A stretch of 64,000 bases of DNA from the NCBI RefSeq assembly GCF_024972735.1, contig NZ_CP087723.1, forward strand, positions 2,480,001 to 2,544,000. The letters run 5' to 3'. Below are positions 41,982-51,604 of this stretch, piece after piece. The position numbers were made by a program, and so were the translations under genes. The notes under the pieces were generated by a model that saw nothing but the letters and a program-made list of their open reading frames with translations, did not search any database and was not told the DNA's origin. Source of the stretch: Halalkaliarchaeum sp. AArc-CO. GTDB taxonomy: Archaea; Halobacteriota; Halobacteria; Halobacteriales; Haloferacaceae. Within the stretch, counting starts at the first letter, position 1, and the number at the start of each line of letters is the position of its first letter.

Positions 41982-44462
41982 CTACGAAATCAAAATTTCC
42001 ACGCGCGCACCGCCGTCCCTGCTTTCTGTCATCGCGACGTCCCAGCCGTGTGCCTCGGCGATGCGTTGGACGATCGCGAGCCCGAATCCAGTTCCCTCAC
42101 TCGAAGTGGTGTAACCCTGATCGAACACGTCCTCTCTCTCCTCCGGGGGGATCCCGGGACCGTCGTCGGCGACGTAGATCCGATCCTCCGTTCGCCCCAC
42201 CCTGACGGTGACGTCCTCGCCACCGTGTTCGACGGCGTTCCGGAACAGGTTCGCAAAGAGGTCCTCGAGTCGTTCCCGATCGGCATCGACTTCGCCGAGT
42301 GACCCCGGTACCGATAGCGTCGCCTCGGGTGAGCCGATCGTCTCCCAGCTGCGTTCGACCAGGCTCTCGAGATCGATCAGTTCGGTCTCGCCGACCACCT
42401 CGCCGTGGCGGGCGAGCGTGAGCAGGTCGTCGATCAGGCGCTCCATCTTGTCGTGGGCGCGTTCGATCCGTTCGAAGTGTTCCGGATCGGGATCCTCCCG
42501 GACGAGGTCCAGGTAGCCGTCCGCCACCGAAAGCGGATTCCGAAGGTCGTGGGAGACGACGCTGGCGAACTCCTCCAGCCGATCGCGCTCCCGCCTGAGT
42601 TCCGTCGCGGTGTCGGCCCGATCGAGCGCGATCTTCGTGTGGGATCCCAAAAGCGACAACACCTCGGCGTCCTCCTGATCGAACGCACCCCGTTCGGTGG
42701 CGAACACCTGCAGAACGCCCAGATCGTCGATCGGGACGGTTATGACGGAGGCGAAGAGGTCCTCGATGAGCGGATCGTTCCGCCGTGGGTCCGCCGTGCC
42801 GTCGTCCACCCACTCGAAGAGATCGTCGAGACTCCCGCCGCTTTTGACCCCCGTCCCGCCGCCGTCGGTCGAAGACTGTGCCTGGCCGTGCGCCCCCGAG
42901 CCGGGAGTACGGGCGGTGTCCGGAGTGATGTCGGCCTGGAGCGTGGATCCGACGGCGTCGACGCCCGCTCGGGATCCGTCGGCAGACTCGACCGCCGACA
43001 GCCACGCGTCCGCCCCTCCCTCGGCGGCGGCACCGCGGATCGTGAGGTCGTCGACGACGTGCGCCTGTCCGGCGGAAAACACCCGCCTGGCGATGCCGGA
43101 ACTCACGGCGCCGGTCAACGGACCGTCCCACTGCCCCGTCTCGGCGGTAACCTCGAGTTCCCCGTCGGACGCGAGGAACAGTCGGGCGTGTTCGACCTCG
43201 AGGATCGACACCGCGCCCTCGACCGCCCGGTCACACACCGCCTCCCGCTCGTCGGCGGACGCCAGATCGTGTGTCACGCCCAGCAGGGCTTCCGCCATGT
43301 GTCGGCGGCGCGCGAGCGCGGTTTCCGCTCGGGTCCGGTCGGTGATGTCGTGCAGGAGGATCAGGAACCCTCGATGTCGGTCCGGCGAGGTTACAGTCAC
43401 CGCAAACGTCCGGGAGCCCGACGGCGTCTCGAGCGTGATTTCCCGGCGATCAGTGGAGATCCAGCCGTCGGATTCGAGCGCCGAAAGCAGGTCGGATTGG
43501 TCCGGTGAACCGGTCGAATCGCCGCCGGACGATCGCTCGTCGGCGACGAGGTCGGAGAATTCGTCTTCGACGATCGCTTCGACGACGTCGACCAGCGGCG
43601 GAGACAGCGCCGACAGCGATGTGCCGACGAGTTGACTGGACGCGAACAGCTCGTCTGCGGCATCGTTGTAGTCGACGACATCGTACCGGTCGTTGACGAC
43701 GATCATCGCTTCGGCCATCGAATCGACGACGTCCCCGCGTCCGACCGGCGTGAGATCGAACCAGCGGTACCGGAAGACGCTGGCTGCCGCCGCGACGACG
43801 ACGAGAACAGTCGACAGCGCGGCGACGTTCACGCCGGGAGTAGGAACCGGGCCGAGCAGGTAGATCCCACCGACGACGGCAGGGGAAAGCGAAAACACGA
43901 ACAGCGTCGCAACCTGTTTGCGGAGGACGCCACGGGTAGAAAGGACCGCAGAGACGAGGAAAGCGGTCGCGGTCGCGAGAAGCACCGTAACGAACGAGAG
44001 ATACAGCCAGAACAGCGGCCCCCACTCGACGGCGATCGTGTGGGGCGACTCACTCGCGAAGGTAAATCCTGTCCAGAACAGCCAGTGGACCTCGTTCAGC
44101 GAGATGAGAAACAGAAACAGCGTCGCGATCGCACCAAGGGGTGCAAACACCGTCGCCGTCAGCCAGTCGGTTCGGCCGGTGTACCAGCAGACGTACGCGA
44201 ACCACAGGATCGGTAGCGGTACCGTCCCGACGTACTCCATCTTCAGGAGGAACACGGAGCCGGCCGGAGCTGCGTACACCACCTGGAGCGCGTGGGCGAG
44301 CACCCAGATGGCCCCGCTTCCGACCAGCGCTGCGGCTATCCACGCCCCGGTTTTCGGTCCGGAGCGTTCGCGGGCGAGCAGCAGGAAGTACACCGCGAAC
44401 GCGGCCAACGACACCCCAGCCAGGGCCAGCGGCACGGCGTACAGGTGTGGGTCCCACCCCAT
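41982..44462 (-). CDS. Membrane sensor histidine kinase (7TM-PAS-GAF-HisKA)
   Basis: This 826-residue kinase has seven or so N-terminal hydrophobic helices (residues 1-230, the 7TM_His_kinase layout), a PAS domain (about 245-370), a GAF domain (about 385-615), a dimerisation/phosphoacceptor helix with His638 (VVSHDLRNPLS), and an ATPase domain (FRNAVEHGG, DDGPGIPPEE, GFGLAIVQRIAEAHGW). The GAF domain carries a long, low-complexity insertion of about 90 residues (DITPDTARTPGSGAHGQAQS region). The signal is unknown, and no response regulator is adjacent. Confidence 0.88.
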   Translation of the reverse strand: MGWDPHLYAVPLALAGVSLAAFAVYFLLLARERSGPKTGAWIAAALVGSGAIWVLAHALQVVYAAPAGSVFLLKMEYVGTVPLPILWFAYVCWYTGRTDWLTATVFAPLGAIATLFLFLISLNEVHWLFWTGFTFASESPHTIAVEWGPLFWLYLSFVTVLLATATAFLVSAVLSTRGVLRKQVATLFVFSLSPAVVGGIYLLGPVPTPGVNVAALSTVLVVVAAAASVFRYRWFDLTPVGRGDVVDSMAEAMIVVNDRYDVVDYNDAADELFASSQLVGTSLSALSPPLVDVVEAIVEDEFSDLVADERSSGGDSTGSPDQSDLLSALESDGWISTDRREITLETPSGSRTFAVTVTSPDRHRGFLILLHDITDRTRAETALARRRHMAEALLGVTHDLASADEREAVCDRAVEGAVSILEVEHARLFLASDGELEVTAETGQWDGPLTGAVSSGIARRVFSAGQAHVVDDLTIRGAAAEGGADAWLSAVESADGSRAGVDAVGSTLQADITPDTARTPGSGAHGQAQSSTDGGGTGVKSGGSLDDLFEWVDDGTADPRRNDPLIEDLFASVITVPIDDLGVLQVFATERGAFDQEDAEVLSLLGSHTKIALDRADTATELRRERDRLEEFASVVSHDLRNPLSVADGYLDLVREDPDPEHFERIERAHDKMERLIDDLLTLARHGEVVGETELIDLESLVERSWETIGSPEATLSVPGSLGEVDADRERLEDLFANLFRNAVEHGGEDVTVRVGRTEDRIYVADDGPGIPPEEREDVFDQGYTTSSEGTGFGLAIVQRIAEAHGWDVAMTESRDGGARVEILIS

Positions 44463-44754
44463 CTAGCGAATACCACACAGGGAGGGGTCAAATCAGTTTT
44501 CATCTATTTTCGTTCGTGAGAATCAATTTCTCTGATACGTTAGAAGTCGCTTCAGTCCCCGTTTTGGACACCGATCGATCAGTCACAAAAGGTGATAGCC
44601 ACCCATTTAGTGCTCGAGTGCGGCAGTCGGACGCTCGATTGGGGCAGTCGGACACGGGGGAGGCCGCAAACGGACGTCCGAACGCCGGCAGTCCGGGAGA
44701 AGCGCCGCGCTCGACCTTGAAACCCTTAAACGTCTCCGTCGACAAACGGTAGTT

Positions 44755-45297
44755 ATGCAACACGTGAAGGTCCCGAAGGACCGCATCGGTACGCTCATCG
44801 GCGAGGGGGGCGAAACGATGCGGGAGATCGAAGACCGGGCGGAGGTCCGGCTCGACATCGACTCCGAGACCGGGGCGGTCCGGATCGAGGAGACGGGCGA
44901 TCCCGTCACGGCGCTTTCGGCACCCGACATCGTCCGGGCGATCGGTCGCGGCTTCTCTCCCGAGTCGGCGCTGAGTCTCCTGGACAACGACCTGCGGATG
45001 TTCGATCTGATCGATCTCGCGGATCACACTCGAAACGACAACGATCTCACGCGACAGAAGGGCCGAATCATCGGCGAAAACGGTCGGACGCGAGAACTGA
45101 TGGAGGAGCTCTCCGGCGCCGACGTCGTCGTCTACGGCACGACCGTCGGCATCATCGGACAACCCGACGAAGTCGAGGTGGTCCGCCGCGCAGTGGGGAT
45201 GCTGCTTGAAGGAGCCCCACACGGGTCGGTGTACTCGTTCCTCGAACGCAAACACAACGAACTGACGAACGACGTGACGTTCGAGCGAACGCACTGA
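44755..45297 (+). CDS. KH-domain pre-rRNA processing protein (Pno1/Dim2-like)
   Basis: This 180-residue protein has two KH-type segments (VPKDRIGTLIGEGGETMREIE and KGRIIGENGRTRELMEEL, each with GxxG). It matches the archaeal relative of Pno1/Dim2, which works with Rio-family kinases in 40S assembly. A TATA box (CCTTAAAC at 44724-44731) lies 24-31 bases before the ATG. Its proximity to rio1 supports the role. Confidence 0.92.
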   Translation: MQHVKVPKDRIGTLIGEGGETMREIEDRAEVRLDIDSETGAVRIEETGDPVTALSAPDIVRAIGRGFSPESALSLLDNDLRMFDLIDLADHTRNDNDLTRQKGRIIGENGRTRELMEELSGADVVVYGTTVGIIGQPDEVEVVRRAVGMLLEGAPHGSVYSFLERKHNELTNDVTFERTH

Positions 45298-45333
45298 AAC
45301 GCGGTCTTCGATCCAGTTCTCGGCTCTCGTCGT

Positions 45334-46236
45334 TCAGATCTCGATGATGTCGTCCTGGTCGGGGTCGGGGATCGCGATCGATCCCTCCAGACTCTCGACT
45401 GCAGTACCCCCCACGTGGATCCCGTCCTCGAGGCGCACCCGGGCGATTCCGGCTCGATCCAGGAAGTGACCCTGCTCGAAGCGTAGCTCCGCGGGTGCGT
45501 CGCCGTCGAAGGCACCGACGTAGTCGAGATACGCGCCACACGCACCCGACGCCGTCCCGGTGACCGGGTCCTCCGGAACGCCGACAGCGGGGGCAAACAT
45601 GCGGGCGTGGAGGGTCGACTCGGCGGAAAGCGTATCGAAGGTGAACGCGTAGACGCCGGCGACGTCGTAGGTCGCCGACAGCTCCTCGACCGCCTCGAAA
45701 TCGGGCGACGCGTCGCCGAGGCTCTCGAGGAACGCCACCGGGACGACGAGGAACGCGAGCCCGGTGGAGGCGACCGCGATCGGGAGGTCGGCACCGATGT
45801 CGGAAAGCGCCGCCGGGTCGATCCCCAGCGCCTCCGCGAATCGGTCGTAATCGGGGTCGACCTGCCGGACGGACGGCTCCTCGCCCGTCATCCACACCGT
45901 GCCGTCCTCCTCGAGTTCGATCTCGAGGACGCCCACGTTCGTCTCGAGCGTGGAGACGCCCGGATCGAGAGTCCCGTTCCCGGCGAGGAGTCCGTGGCTC
46001 GCGATCGTGGCGTGTCCGCAGAGATCGACCTCCGTTTCGGGTGTGAAATAGCGGATACGGCGGTCGGCTGCCTCCGAGGGAAACAGGAACGCGGTTTCGC
46101 TGGCACCGAGTTCCGCTGCGATCGCCTGGAGCTGTTCGTCCCCGAGGCCGTCGGCGTCGGGGACGACGCCGGCGACGTTACCTGACAGCGGTTCCTCGGC
46201 GAATGCGTCGACGAGGTGGACGCGACGGGTTTCCAT
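45334..46236 (-). CDS. PhzF family isomerase-like protein
   Basis: The ATG at 46236 gives 300 residues with the PhzF fold: HLVDAFAEEPLSGNVAGVV at the start, the conserved Glu in AAELGASETAFLF and HATIASHGLL. The family is an isomerase/epimerase group of diverse substrates. The metabolic role is unknown. Confidence 0.88.
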   Translation of the reverse strand: METRRVHLVDAFAEEPLSGNVAGVVPDADGLGDEQLQAIAAELGASETAFLFPSEAADRRIRYFTPETEVDLCGHATIASHGLLAGNGTLDPGVSTLETNVGVLEIELEEDGTVWMTGEEPSVRQVDPDYDRFAEALGIDPAALSDIGADLPIAVASTGLAFLVVPVAFLESLGDASPDFEAVEELSATYDVAGVYAFTFDTLSAESTLHARMFAPAVGVPEDPVTGTASGACGAYLDYVGAFDGDAPAELRFEQGHFLDRAGIARVRLEDGIHVGGTAVESLEGSIAIPDPDQDDIIEI

Positions 46237-46336
46237 ACCCACCCGTGAAGAGCCGATCGGTTAAAACCGGACGAAACAGCAGCCGTCCCGCGCCGGAACC
46301 GGGAAGGTTGATATGTTGTTCGCCGCTATGGCCGGT

Positions 46337-47680
46337 ATGGGACTGTTCGATCGGCTTCGCGGCGAGGACAACCCGCGGGTCGCTTTCGTCGGCATCGACG
46401 GCGTGCCGTTCCGGCTCATCGACAACCACGGCGACCGGTTCCCGAACCTCGCCGCGCTCGCGTCGGACGGCACCGCGGGAGCGATCGAGAGCATCGTCCC
46501 GCCGGAGTCGAGCGCGTGCTGGCCGGCGCTCACGACAGGAAAAAACCCCGGTGAGACCGGCGTCTACGGTTTTCAAGACCGCGAGATCGGGTCCTACGAC
46601 ACGTACGTTCCGATGGGCCGGGACGTCCAGGCGACACGGGTGTGGGACCGGGTCACCAAGGCCGGGCACAACGCGACGGTGATGAACGTCCCGGTGACGT
46701 TCCCGCCACAGCGCAACGTCCAGCGAATGGTTTCGGGCTTTCTCTCGCCGGAGATCGACAAGGCCGCGCGCCCGGACGAGCTTCGGGACCGACTGCAAGA
46801 GAGCGGCTATGTCATCGATGTCAACGCCAAGCTCGGGCACAAAGAGGACAAATCCGCGTTCATGGAGCACGCCCACAAGACGCTCCGCAAACGTCAGAAG
46901 GCGTTTACCCACTACCTGAAGGCCGACGACTGGGACCTGTTTTTCGGCGTGTTCATGACGACCGATCGCGTGAACCACTTCCTGTTTCGCGACTACGAAA
47001 AGAACGGCCCCAACTACGAGGCGTTCATGGAGTTTTACGAGCAGCTCGACGAGTACATCGGCGAGATCCGGTCGCTGCTCCCCAAAGACGTCACGCTGAT
47101 CGTCGCCTCCGACCACGGGTTCACCACGCTGGAACACGAAGTCAACTGCAACGAGTGGCTCCGCAGGGAGGGGTGGCTCGAGTACGAGGACGACGACCAC
47201 GACTCGCTTTCGGACATCGACGACGACACGAGAGCGTACTCGCTCATCCCGGGACGGTTCTATCTCAACCTCGAAGGCCGGGAGCCGCGTGGGAGCGTGC
47301 CGAAAGACGACTACGAGTCGGTTCGTGCGGAGCTGAAAGCCGACCTCAAGGCGCTCGAGGGGCCCGATGGCACCCCGGTGTGCAAACGCGTCGTCGAACG
47401 GGAGACTGCCTTCCGGGGAGACCACAGCGAGATCGCCCCGGACCTGGTCGTGATCCCGAACGACGGATTCGACCTGAAGGCGGGATTCAAGCCGAAAGAC
47501 GAGGTGTTCGCTGCCGGTCCCCGGAACGGGATGCACACCTTCGACGACGCCAGCCTGCTGATCGACAGTCCGAACGCGACTACCGAGGACGCAGATCTGC
47601 TCGACATCGCGCCGACCATCCTGGATCTCATGGATGTCGACTACAAGCGGACGGCGTTCGACGGTGCAGGACTCGTGTGA
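46337..47680 (+). CDS. Alkaline phosphatase superfamily phosphodiesterase/nucleotide pyrophosphatase
   Basis: From the ATG at 46337 there are 447 residues with the superfamily metal motifs: FVGIDGVPFRL (first Asp), SACWPALTTGKNPGETGVYGF (Ser/Thr nucleophile region) and VASDHGF near residue 262. Such proteins hydrolyse phosphate diesters or transfer phosphate-linked groups. Two earlier in-frame ATGs (46313, 46328) exist; MGLFDRLRG fits the family start best. No signal peptide is seen. Confidence 0.85.
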   Translation: MGLFDRLRGEDNPRVAFVGIDGVPFRLIDNHGDRFPNLAALASDGTAGAIESIVPPESSACWPALTTGKNPGETGVYGFQDREIGSYDTYVPMGRDVQATRVWDRVTKAGHNATVMNVPVTFPPQRNVQRMVSGFLSPEIDKAARPDELRDRLQESGYVIDVNAKLGHKEDKSAFMEHAHKTLRKRQKAFTHYLKADDWDLFFGVFMTTDRVNHFLFRDYEKNGPNYEAFMEFYEQLDEYIGEIRSLLPKDVTLIVASDHGFTTLEHEVNCNEWLRREGWLEYEDDDHDSLSDIDDDTRAYSLIPGRFYLNLEGREPRGSVPKDDYESVRAELKADLKALEGPDGTPVCKRVVERETAFRGDHSEIAPDLVVIPNDGFDLKAGFKPKDEVFAAGPRNGMHTFDDASLLIDSPNATTEDADLLDIAPTILDLMDVDYKRTAFDGAGLV

Positions 47681-47778
47681 CCACGTCCGTGGATATCTTT
47701 CCCACATAAACAGTGGAAAAAGTCACATAATTGCCTAGATTCCGAGTCGCTTTTGCCGATCGGTGCCGAACGGGCAGT

Positions 47779-48342
47779 ATGACTCGGATCCTCGTCGTCG
47801 ACAATCACGGTCAGTTTACCCACCTGGAGCGTCGAGCGCTTCGGGATCTGGGTGTGGAGACGGAACTCGTAGACAACGACACGCCGCCCGAAGAGATCGA
47901 CGCCGACGGCCTGGTGCTTTCGGGGGGGCCGGACATCGATCGGATCGGAAACTCCCCGGCGTATCTCGATCTCGGGATTCCGGTGTTGGGGATCTGTCTG
48001 GGAATGCAGTTGATGGCCGCCGAACTCGGCGGCGCCGTGGGCTCGGGAGAGTACGGCGGCTACGCCGACGTCGACGTGGAGATCCTCGATCCCGACGATC
48101 CCCTCGTGGGGTCGCTGTCGCCCGAGACGCGGGTGTGGGCGAGTCACGGCGACGAGGTCCGGGAGGTTCCGTCGGGCTTTGTCCGGACGGCAACCTCGTC
48201 GGTGTGTGACATCGAGGCGATGTCAGACGTCGACCGGGATCTCTACGGGGTGCAGTGGCATCCGGAGGTCGCCCACACCGAGCGCGGCGAGGAGGTCTTC
48301 GAGAACTTCCTCGCGATCTGTGAGACGGGCAGGTCCCGATAG
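47779..48342 (+). CDS. guaA: GMP synthase glutamine amidotransferase subunit
   Basis: From the ATG at 47779, 187 residues form a class I glutamine amidotransferase with GICLGMQLM (catalytic Cys, about residue 76) and GVQWHPEVAHTERG (His and Glu). In archaea this domain is a separate small subunit of GMP synthase; the ATP-pyrophosphatase subunit is not in the window. It supplies ammonia to convert XMP to GMP. Confidence 0.93.
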   Translation: MTRILVVDNHGQFTHLERRALRDLGVETELVDNDTPPEEIDADGLVLSGGPDIDRIGNSPAYLDLGIPVLGICLGMQLMAAELGGAVGSGEYGGYADVDVEILDPDDPLVGSLSPETRVWASHGDEVREVPSGFVRTATSSVCDIEAMSDVDRDLYGVQWHPEVAHTERGEEVFENFLAICETGRSR

Positions 48343-48423
48343 CGAACGGACCGCCAGCCCGGTCGGGTACGTGTGCAGCCGGAAACGTGTACAGTCGAAC
48401 CCGGGGTCTGTTCGGTCGGGAAC

Positions 48424-48430
48424 GTTTTTA
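48424..48430 (+). promoter_or_regulatory. TATA box of the UspA-like gene at 48454
   Basis: GTTTTTA lies 24-30 bases before the ATG, supporting the start at 48454. Confidence 0.55.
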
Positions 48431-48453
48431 TCGTCCCCGCCGAGGGATCACCC

Positions 48454-48825
48454 ATGAAGATACTCCTCGGTCTGGGAACAGGTGACGACCCCATGCACGC
48501 GCTGGCGCGCACCGCACGACGGGTGGACGCTGCGGGCGACGAGTTGTCGGTCGCCGTCGGCGGTCCCGGACCGCTGTCGTCGATCGAGGAGCTCGAAGGG
48601 CGGGTGCGGTCGGAGCTTTCCGAACTGGGCGTCGACGCCGACGTCCGGACGATCGGCGGCGACGAGGATCTGGGAGGCTATCTCGTCGAGACTGCAGAAC
48701 GGGAGGAGTTCGACAGGATCGTCCTGGAGGGCGGAGACAGGAGCCCGATGGGGAAGATACAGCTCAGCAGCACCGCCGAGTTCGTGCTGCTCAACGCCAG
48801 GACGTCGGTGACTCTCGTGCGATGA
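48454..48825 (+). CDS. Universal stress protein-like
   Basis: The protein has 123 residues from the ATG at 48454, with a UspA-like alpha/beta fold (ILLGLGTGDDPMHALARTARR start, then GGDRSPMGKIQLSSTAEFVLLN near the end). The GDRSPMGK loop lies where UspA binds nucleotide. The start of the following GNAT gene overlaps its stop by four bases (ATGA), so the two are co-translated. Confidence 0.8.
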   Translation: MKILLGLGTGDDPMHALARTARRVDAAGDELSVAVGGPGPLSSIEELEGRVRSELSELGVDADVRTIGGDEDLGGYLVETAEREEFDRIVLEGGDRSPMGKIQLSSTAEFVLLNARTSVTLVR

Positions 48826-49367
48826 CTGGGAGCCGACGCTATCCCGACGAGCCGGCCGGACCGTTCCAAGAGCCGCCGCGTGTCTTCACCGACCGCGAGG
48901 GGCGGGAGATCGAAATCCGTGCCTGTCGAGGGGAGGTGGCCGAGTACGACGCGCTCGTCGAAATGTACACGTGTTTCGACCCGTCCGACCGCGCCCAGGG
49001 GATCCCCCCGGCACGGGACTCCCGGATCCGATCGTGGCTCGACACGATCCTCGAGGAGGACTGTCACAACGTGGTCGCCTGGCACGGGGAGTCGGCGGTG
49101 GGGCACGCGACGCTGGTGCCGGACGACGAGGCGTACGAACTCGCGATCTTCGTGCTCCAGGAGTACCAGAAAGCGGGTATCGGCACCGAACTCATCGAAG
49201 CGCTGCTGGGCCACGGCGCGAGCGAAGGCGCCAGAAAGGTGTGGCTCACGGTCGAACGGTGGAATCACGCTGCGGTGGAACTGTACCGGAAGACGGGATT
49301 CGAGACGAGCAACGCAGAAAGCTTCGAACTGGAGATGGGGATCCGGCTGGCCGAACCGGAGGAGTGA
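48822..49367 (+). CDS. GNAT family N-acetyltransferase
   Basis: This 181-residue protein has the GNAT acetyl-CoA loop (EYQKAGIGTELIEALLG, Q/RxxGxG/A) and flanking strands (AIFVLQ). It would acetylate an amine on a protein or small molecule that I cannot identify. It forms a pair with the UspA-like gene. Confidence 0.85.
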   Translation: MTGSRRYPDEPAGPFQEPPRVFTDREGREIEIRACRGEVAEYDALVEMYTCFDPSDRAQGIPPARDSRIRSWLDTILEEDCHNVVAWHGESAVGHATLVPDDEAYELAIFVLQEYQKAGIGTELIEALLGHGASEGARKVWLTVERWNHAAVELYRKTGFETSNAESFELEMGIRLAEPEE

Positions 49368-49387
49368 CGCCGCGAGGCGAACGAGGG

Positions 49388-49834
49388 CTACACCGACAGG
49401 ACGGGCTGGCTGGCGTACAGCAGGACGTATTCGGCGGCCTTCTCGAGTACTTCACCCGGGTCGCCCGCCGTGGGCTCCCGGGGGACGACGATGAAGTCGG
49501 CGTCGATCGACTCGGCGGTGTCGAGGACGACACTGCCGGGATGGCGGGTCTTGATCCGGGTCGAGAACCCGTAGGCGATCGACGTGGAGACGTCGACCCC
49601 ACGTTCCTCGCCCTGCCGGCGGATTCCCTCGGTGTAGAACTCGGTCTCGTCGGCCACCTCGTCGGCGTCGACCGCGCCGGTTTCGATCGCCCGGACCGCC
49701 TCCTCCCCGAGGACGTACATCGCGTGGATGGCCGCGTCGTACGTCTCGGCGATAGTGAGGGCGTACTCGACGGCGTCGGAAGACTCGTCGCTGCCGTCGA
49801 CCGGCACCAGCACCAGGTCAACTTCCAGGGTCAT
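49388..49834 (-). CDS. Universal stress protein UspA family
   Basis: From the ATG at 49834, 148 residues form a UspA fold (LVPVDGSDESSDAVEYALTIA start). The nucleotide-binding GxxGxxxxG motif is missing, replaced by EPTAGDPGEVLEKAAEYVLLY, so it probably belongs to the non-ATP-binding UspA group. It is the second of three Usp-like genes within 2 kb and runs opposite to the others. Confidence 0.88.
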   Translation of the reverse strand: MTLEVDLVLVPVDGSDESSDAVEYALTIAETYDAAIHAMYVLGEEAVRAIETGAVDADEVADETEFYTEGIRRQGEERGVDVSTSIAYGFSTRIKTRHPGSVVLDTAESIDADFIVVPREPTAGDPGEVLEKAAEYVLLYASQPVLSV

Positions 49835-49956
49835 ACCGAAGACTGGGGTCGCAGCCCTCAAAAGAGTGACTTCCTCCCGCGTGAGAGATGGATGTCTTGT
49901 CAGGTTCGCCAGCGCGAAGGGGGCGTTTAAAGTCGGTGCCCCCGGTATCTCACGCC

Positions 49957-50391
49957 ATGTTCGAGACGGTCGTCATCGCAACCGACGGCTCCGAGAGCGT
50001 CCAGCGCGCGGTGGACGTCGCCCTGGATCTCGCCGCGCGGTTCGACGCGGAGGTCCACGCACTGTACGTCGTCGACGCCGGGGACGTCGAGTCCTCGCCC
50101 GAAGAGATCCGATCGGAGCTCCGGGACGCGCTCTCCGATCGCGGGCGAGAAGCCCTCTCGGCGGTCGAATCCAGCGCCGGGCGGGACGTCGTCACGGCGG
50201 TCCGGGAGGGCCGCCCCGCCAGTGAGATCACCGCGTACGCGCGCGAAGTAGACGCCGACCTGGTCGCGACCGGCACCCGCGGGCGACACGGCGAGAACCG
50301 CTTTCTCATCGGGAGCGTCGCCGAACGCGTCGTCCGGACCTGCCCCGTGCCGGTGTTGACCGTCCGGCAACTGGCCGACGAAGGCGAATAG
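49957..50391 (+). CDS. Universal stress protein UspA family (ATP-binding type)
   Basis: From the ATG at 49957 there are 144 residues: FETVVIATDGSESVQRAVDVA at the start and the ATP-binding GTRGRHGENRFLIGSVAERV motif with PVPVLTVR. Unlike the neighbour at 49388, this one has the full G-x2-G-x9-G(S) motif. It stands alone before the ADH gene. Confidence 0.92.
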   Translation: MFETVVIATDGSESVQRAVDVALDLAARFDAEVHALYVVDAGDVESSPEEIRSELRDALSDRGREALSAVESSAGRDVVTAVREGRPASEITAYAREVDADLVATGTRGRHGENRFLIGSVAERVVRTCPVPVLTVRQLADEGE

Positions 50392-50422
50392 CGACGGGGG
50401 TGGGGGCTCCCGGCGTCAGCAC

Positions 50423-50431
50423 ACTTAATTG
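50423..50431 (+). promoter_or_regulatory. Possible TATA box of the alcohol dehydrogenase gene
   Basis: CTTAATTG is centred about 30 bases before the ATG at 50457. Confidence 0.45.
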
Positions 50432-50456
50432 ACATGTGTGCGTAGTCTCAGCTGTC

Positions 50457-51518
50457 ATGAAGGCGGCTGTACTCGAAGACCACGGGGAACCGCTCGCGAT
50501 CCAGGAGGTCGACGCGCCGTCGGCGGAGCCGGAGGGGGCAGTCGTCGAGATCGAGGCGTGTGGCATCTGTCGAAGCGACTGGCACGGCTGGCAGGGCGAC
50601 TGGGCGTGGCTCGGGATCCAGCCCCAGCCCGGGCAGATCCTCGGCCACGAGCCCGCGGGTCGGGTCGTCGAGGTCGGCGAGGAGGTGGAGAACGTCCGGG
50701 AGGGCGATCACGTCGCCATCCCCTTCAACATCGGCGACGGGACGTGTCCGGAGTGTCGGCGTGGCCACGGAAACACCTGCGAGAACGTGCTGCCGCTGGG
50801 GTTCGTGGAACCGGTCCAGGGCGCCTTCGCGGAGTACACTCACGTGCCGGCGGCGGATCACAACCTCGTGCAGTTGCCCGACGGGGTGTCCTCGACGGAG
50901 ATGGCGGGGCTGGGCTGTCGGTTCATGACCTCCTTCCACGCGCTGGCCCACAGGGCCGACGTCGACGCCGGCGACTGGGTCGCAGTCCACGGCTGTGGCG
51001 GCATCGGCCTGTCGGCGGTCCACATCGCCGACGCGCTGGGGGCGAACGTGATCGCGGTCGACCTGACCGACGAGAAGCTCGAGGCAGCGACCGATCTGGG
51101 TGCCGTCGAGACCGTAAACGCCTCCGAGACCGGCAACGTCTCCGGCGAGGTGGCCGCGATCGCCGGCGGCGGCGCCGACGTGTCGGTCGACGCGCTCGGG
51201 ATCGCCGAGACCTGCCGGAACTCGATCGAGAGCCTGGGCACCCGCGGGCAGCACCTCCAGATCGGGCTAACGACCGAAGACGAGGGGGGCGAGGTGTCGC
51301 TGCCGACAGACAAGATGGTGATGCAGGAGATCGAGTTCTACGGGTCGCTCGGGATGCCCCCGACGCAGTACGACGAGATCTTCCGGATGGTCGAGACCGG
51401 GAAGCTGCAGCCGGCGGAGATCGTCTCCGAGACGGTCGCGCTGGAGGACGTGTCGGCGAAACTCGAGGCGATGACCGACTTCGAGACGACCGGGATCCCG
51501 GTGATCGAGGAGTTCTGA
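50457..51518 (+). CDS. adh: Zinc-dependent alcohol dehydrogenase (MDR family)
   Basis: From the ATG at 50457 there are 353 residues. The catalytic zinc site is CGICRSDWHGW, GHEPAG and a distal Cys (GLGCRFMTSFHAL). The cofactor fold is VHGCGGIGLSAVHIADALGANVIAVDL, whose Asp after the glycines suggests NAD. The structural-zinc loop has only three cysteines (TCPECRRGHGNTC) rather than four. It reduces or oxidises alcohols/aldehydes; the substrate is unknown. Confidence 0.9.
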   Translation: MKAAVLEDHGEPLAIQEVDAPSAEPEGAVVEIEACGICRSDWHGWQGDWAWLGIQPQPGQILGHEPAGRVVEVGEEVENVREGDHVAIPFNIGDGTCPECRRGHGNTCENVLPLGFVEPVQGAFAEYTHVPAADHNLVQLPDGVSSTEMAGLGCRFMTSFHALAHRADVDAGDWVAVHGCGGIGLSAVHIADALGANVIAVDLTDEKLEAATDLGAVETVNASETGNVSGEVAAIAGGGADVSVDALGIAETCRNSIESLGTRGQHLQIGLTTEDEGGEVSLPTDKMVMQEIEFYGSLGMPPTQYDEIFRMVETGKLQPAEIVSETVALEDVSAKLEAMTDFETTGIPVIEEF

Positions 51519-51604
51519 GGGCGGGTCGGCGGGAGACAGAGGAGTTCACAAACTGGATCTGTTCCGGCAGAGCAATTATCACACCGCGCGTGTAATACGT
51601 GGGT

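Noticed and set aside
39817-42114. 765-residue plus-strand ORF
   Set aside because: It runs antisense to the helicase and then out of frame through rio1; both of those have clear motifs.
46178-47707. 509-residue minus-strand ORF
   Set aside because: It is the antisense of the alkaline-phosphatase-family gene and has only low-complexity Val/Arg/Asp content.
48373-48453. N-terminal extension of the UspA-like gene at 48454
   Set aside because: The extra 27 codons span the TATA box and promoter; the ATG at 48454 fits both the family and the promoter spacing.
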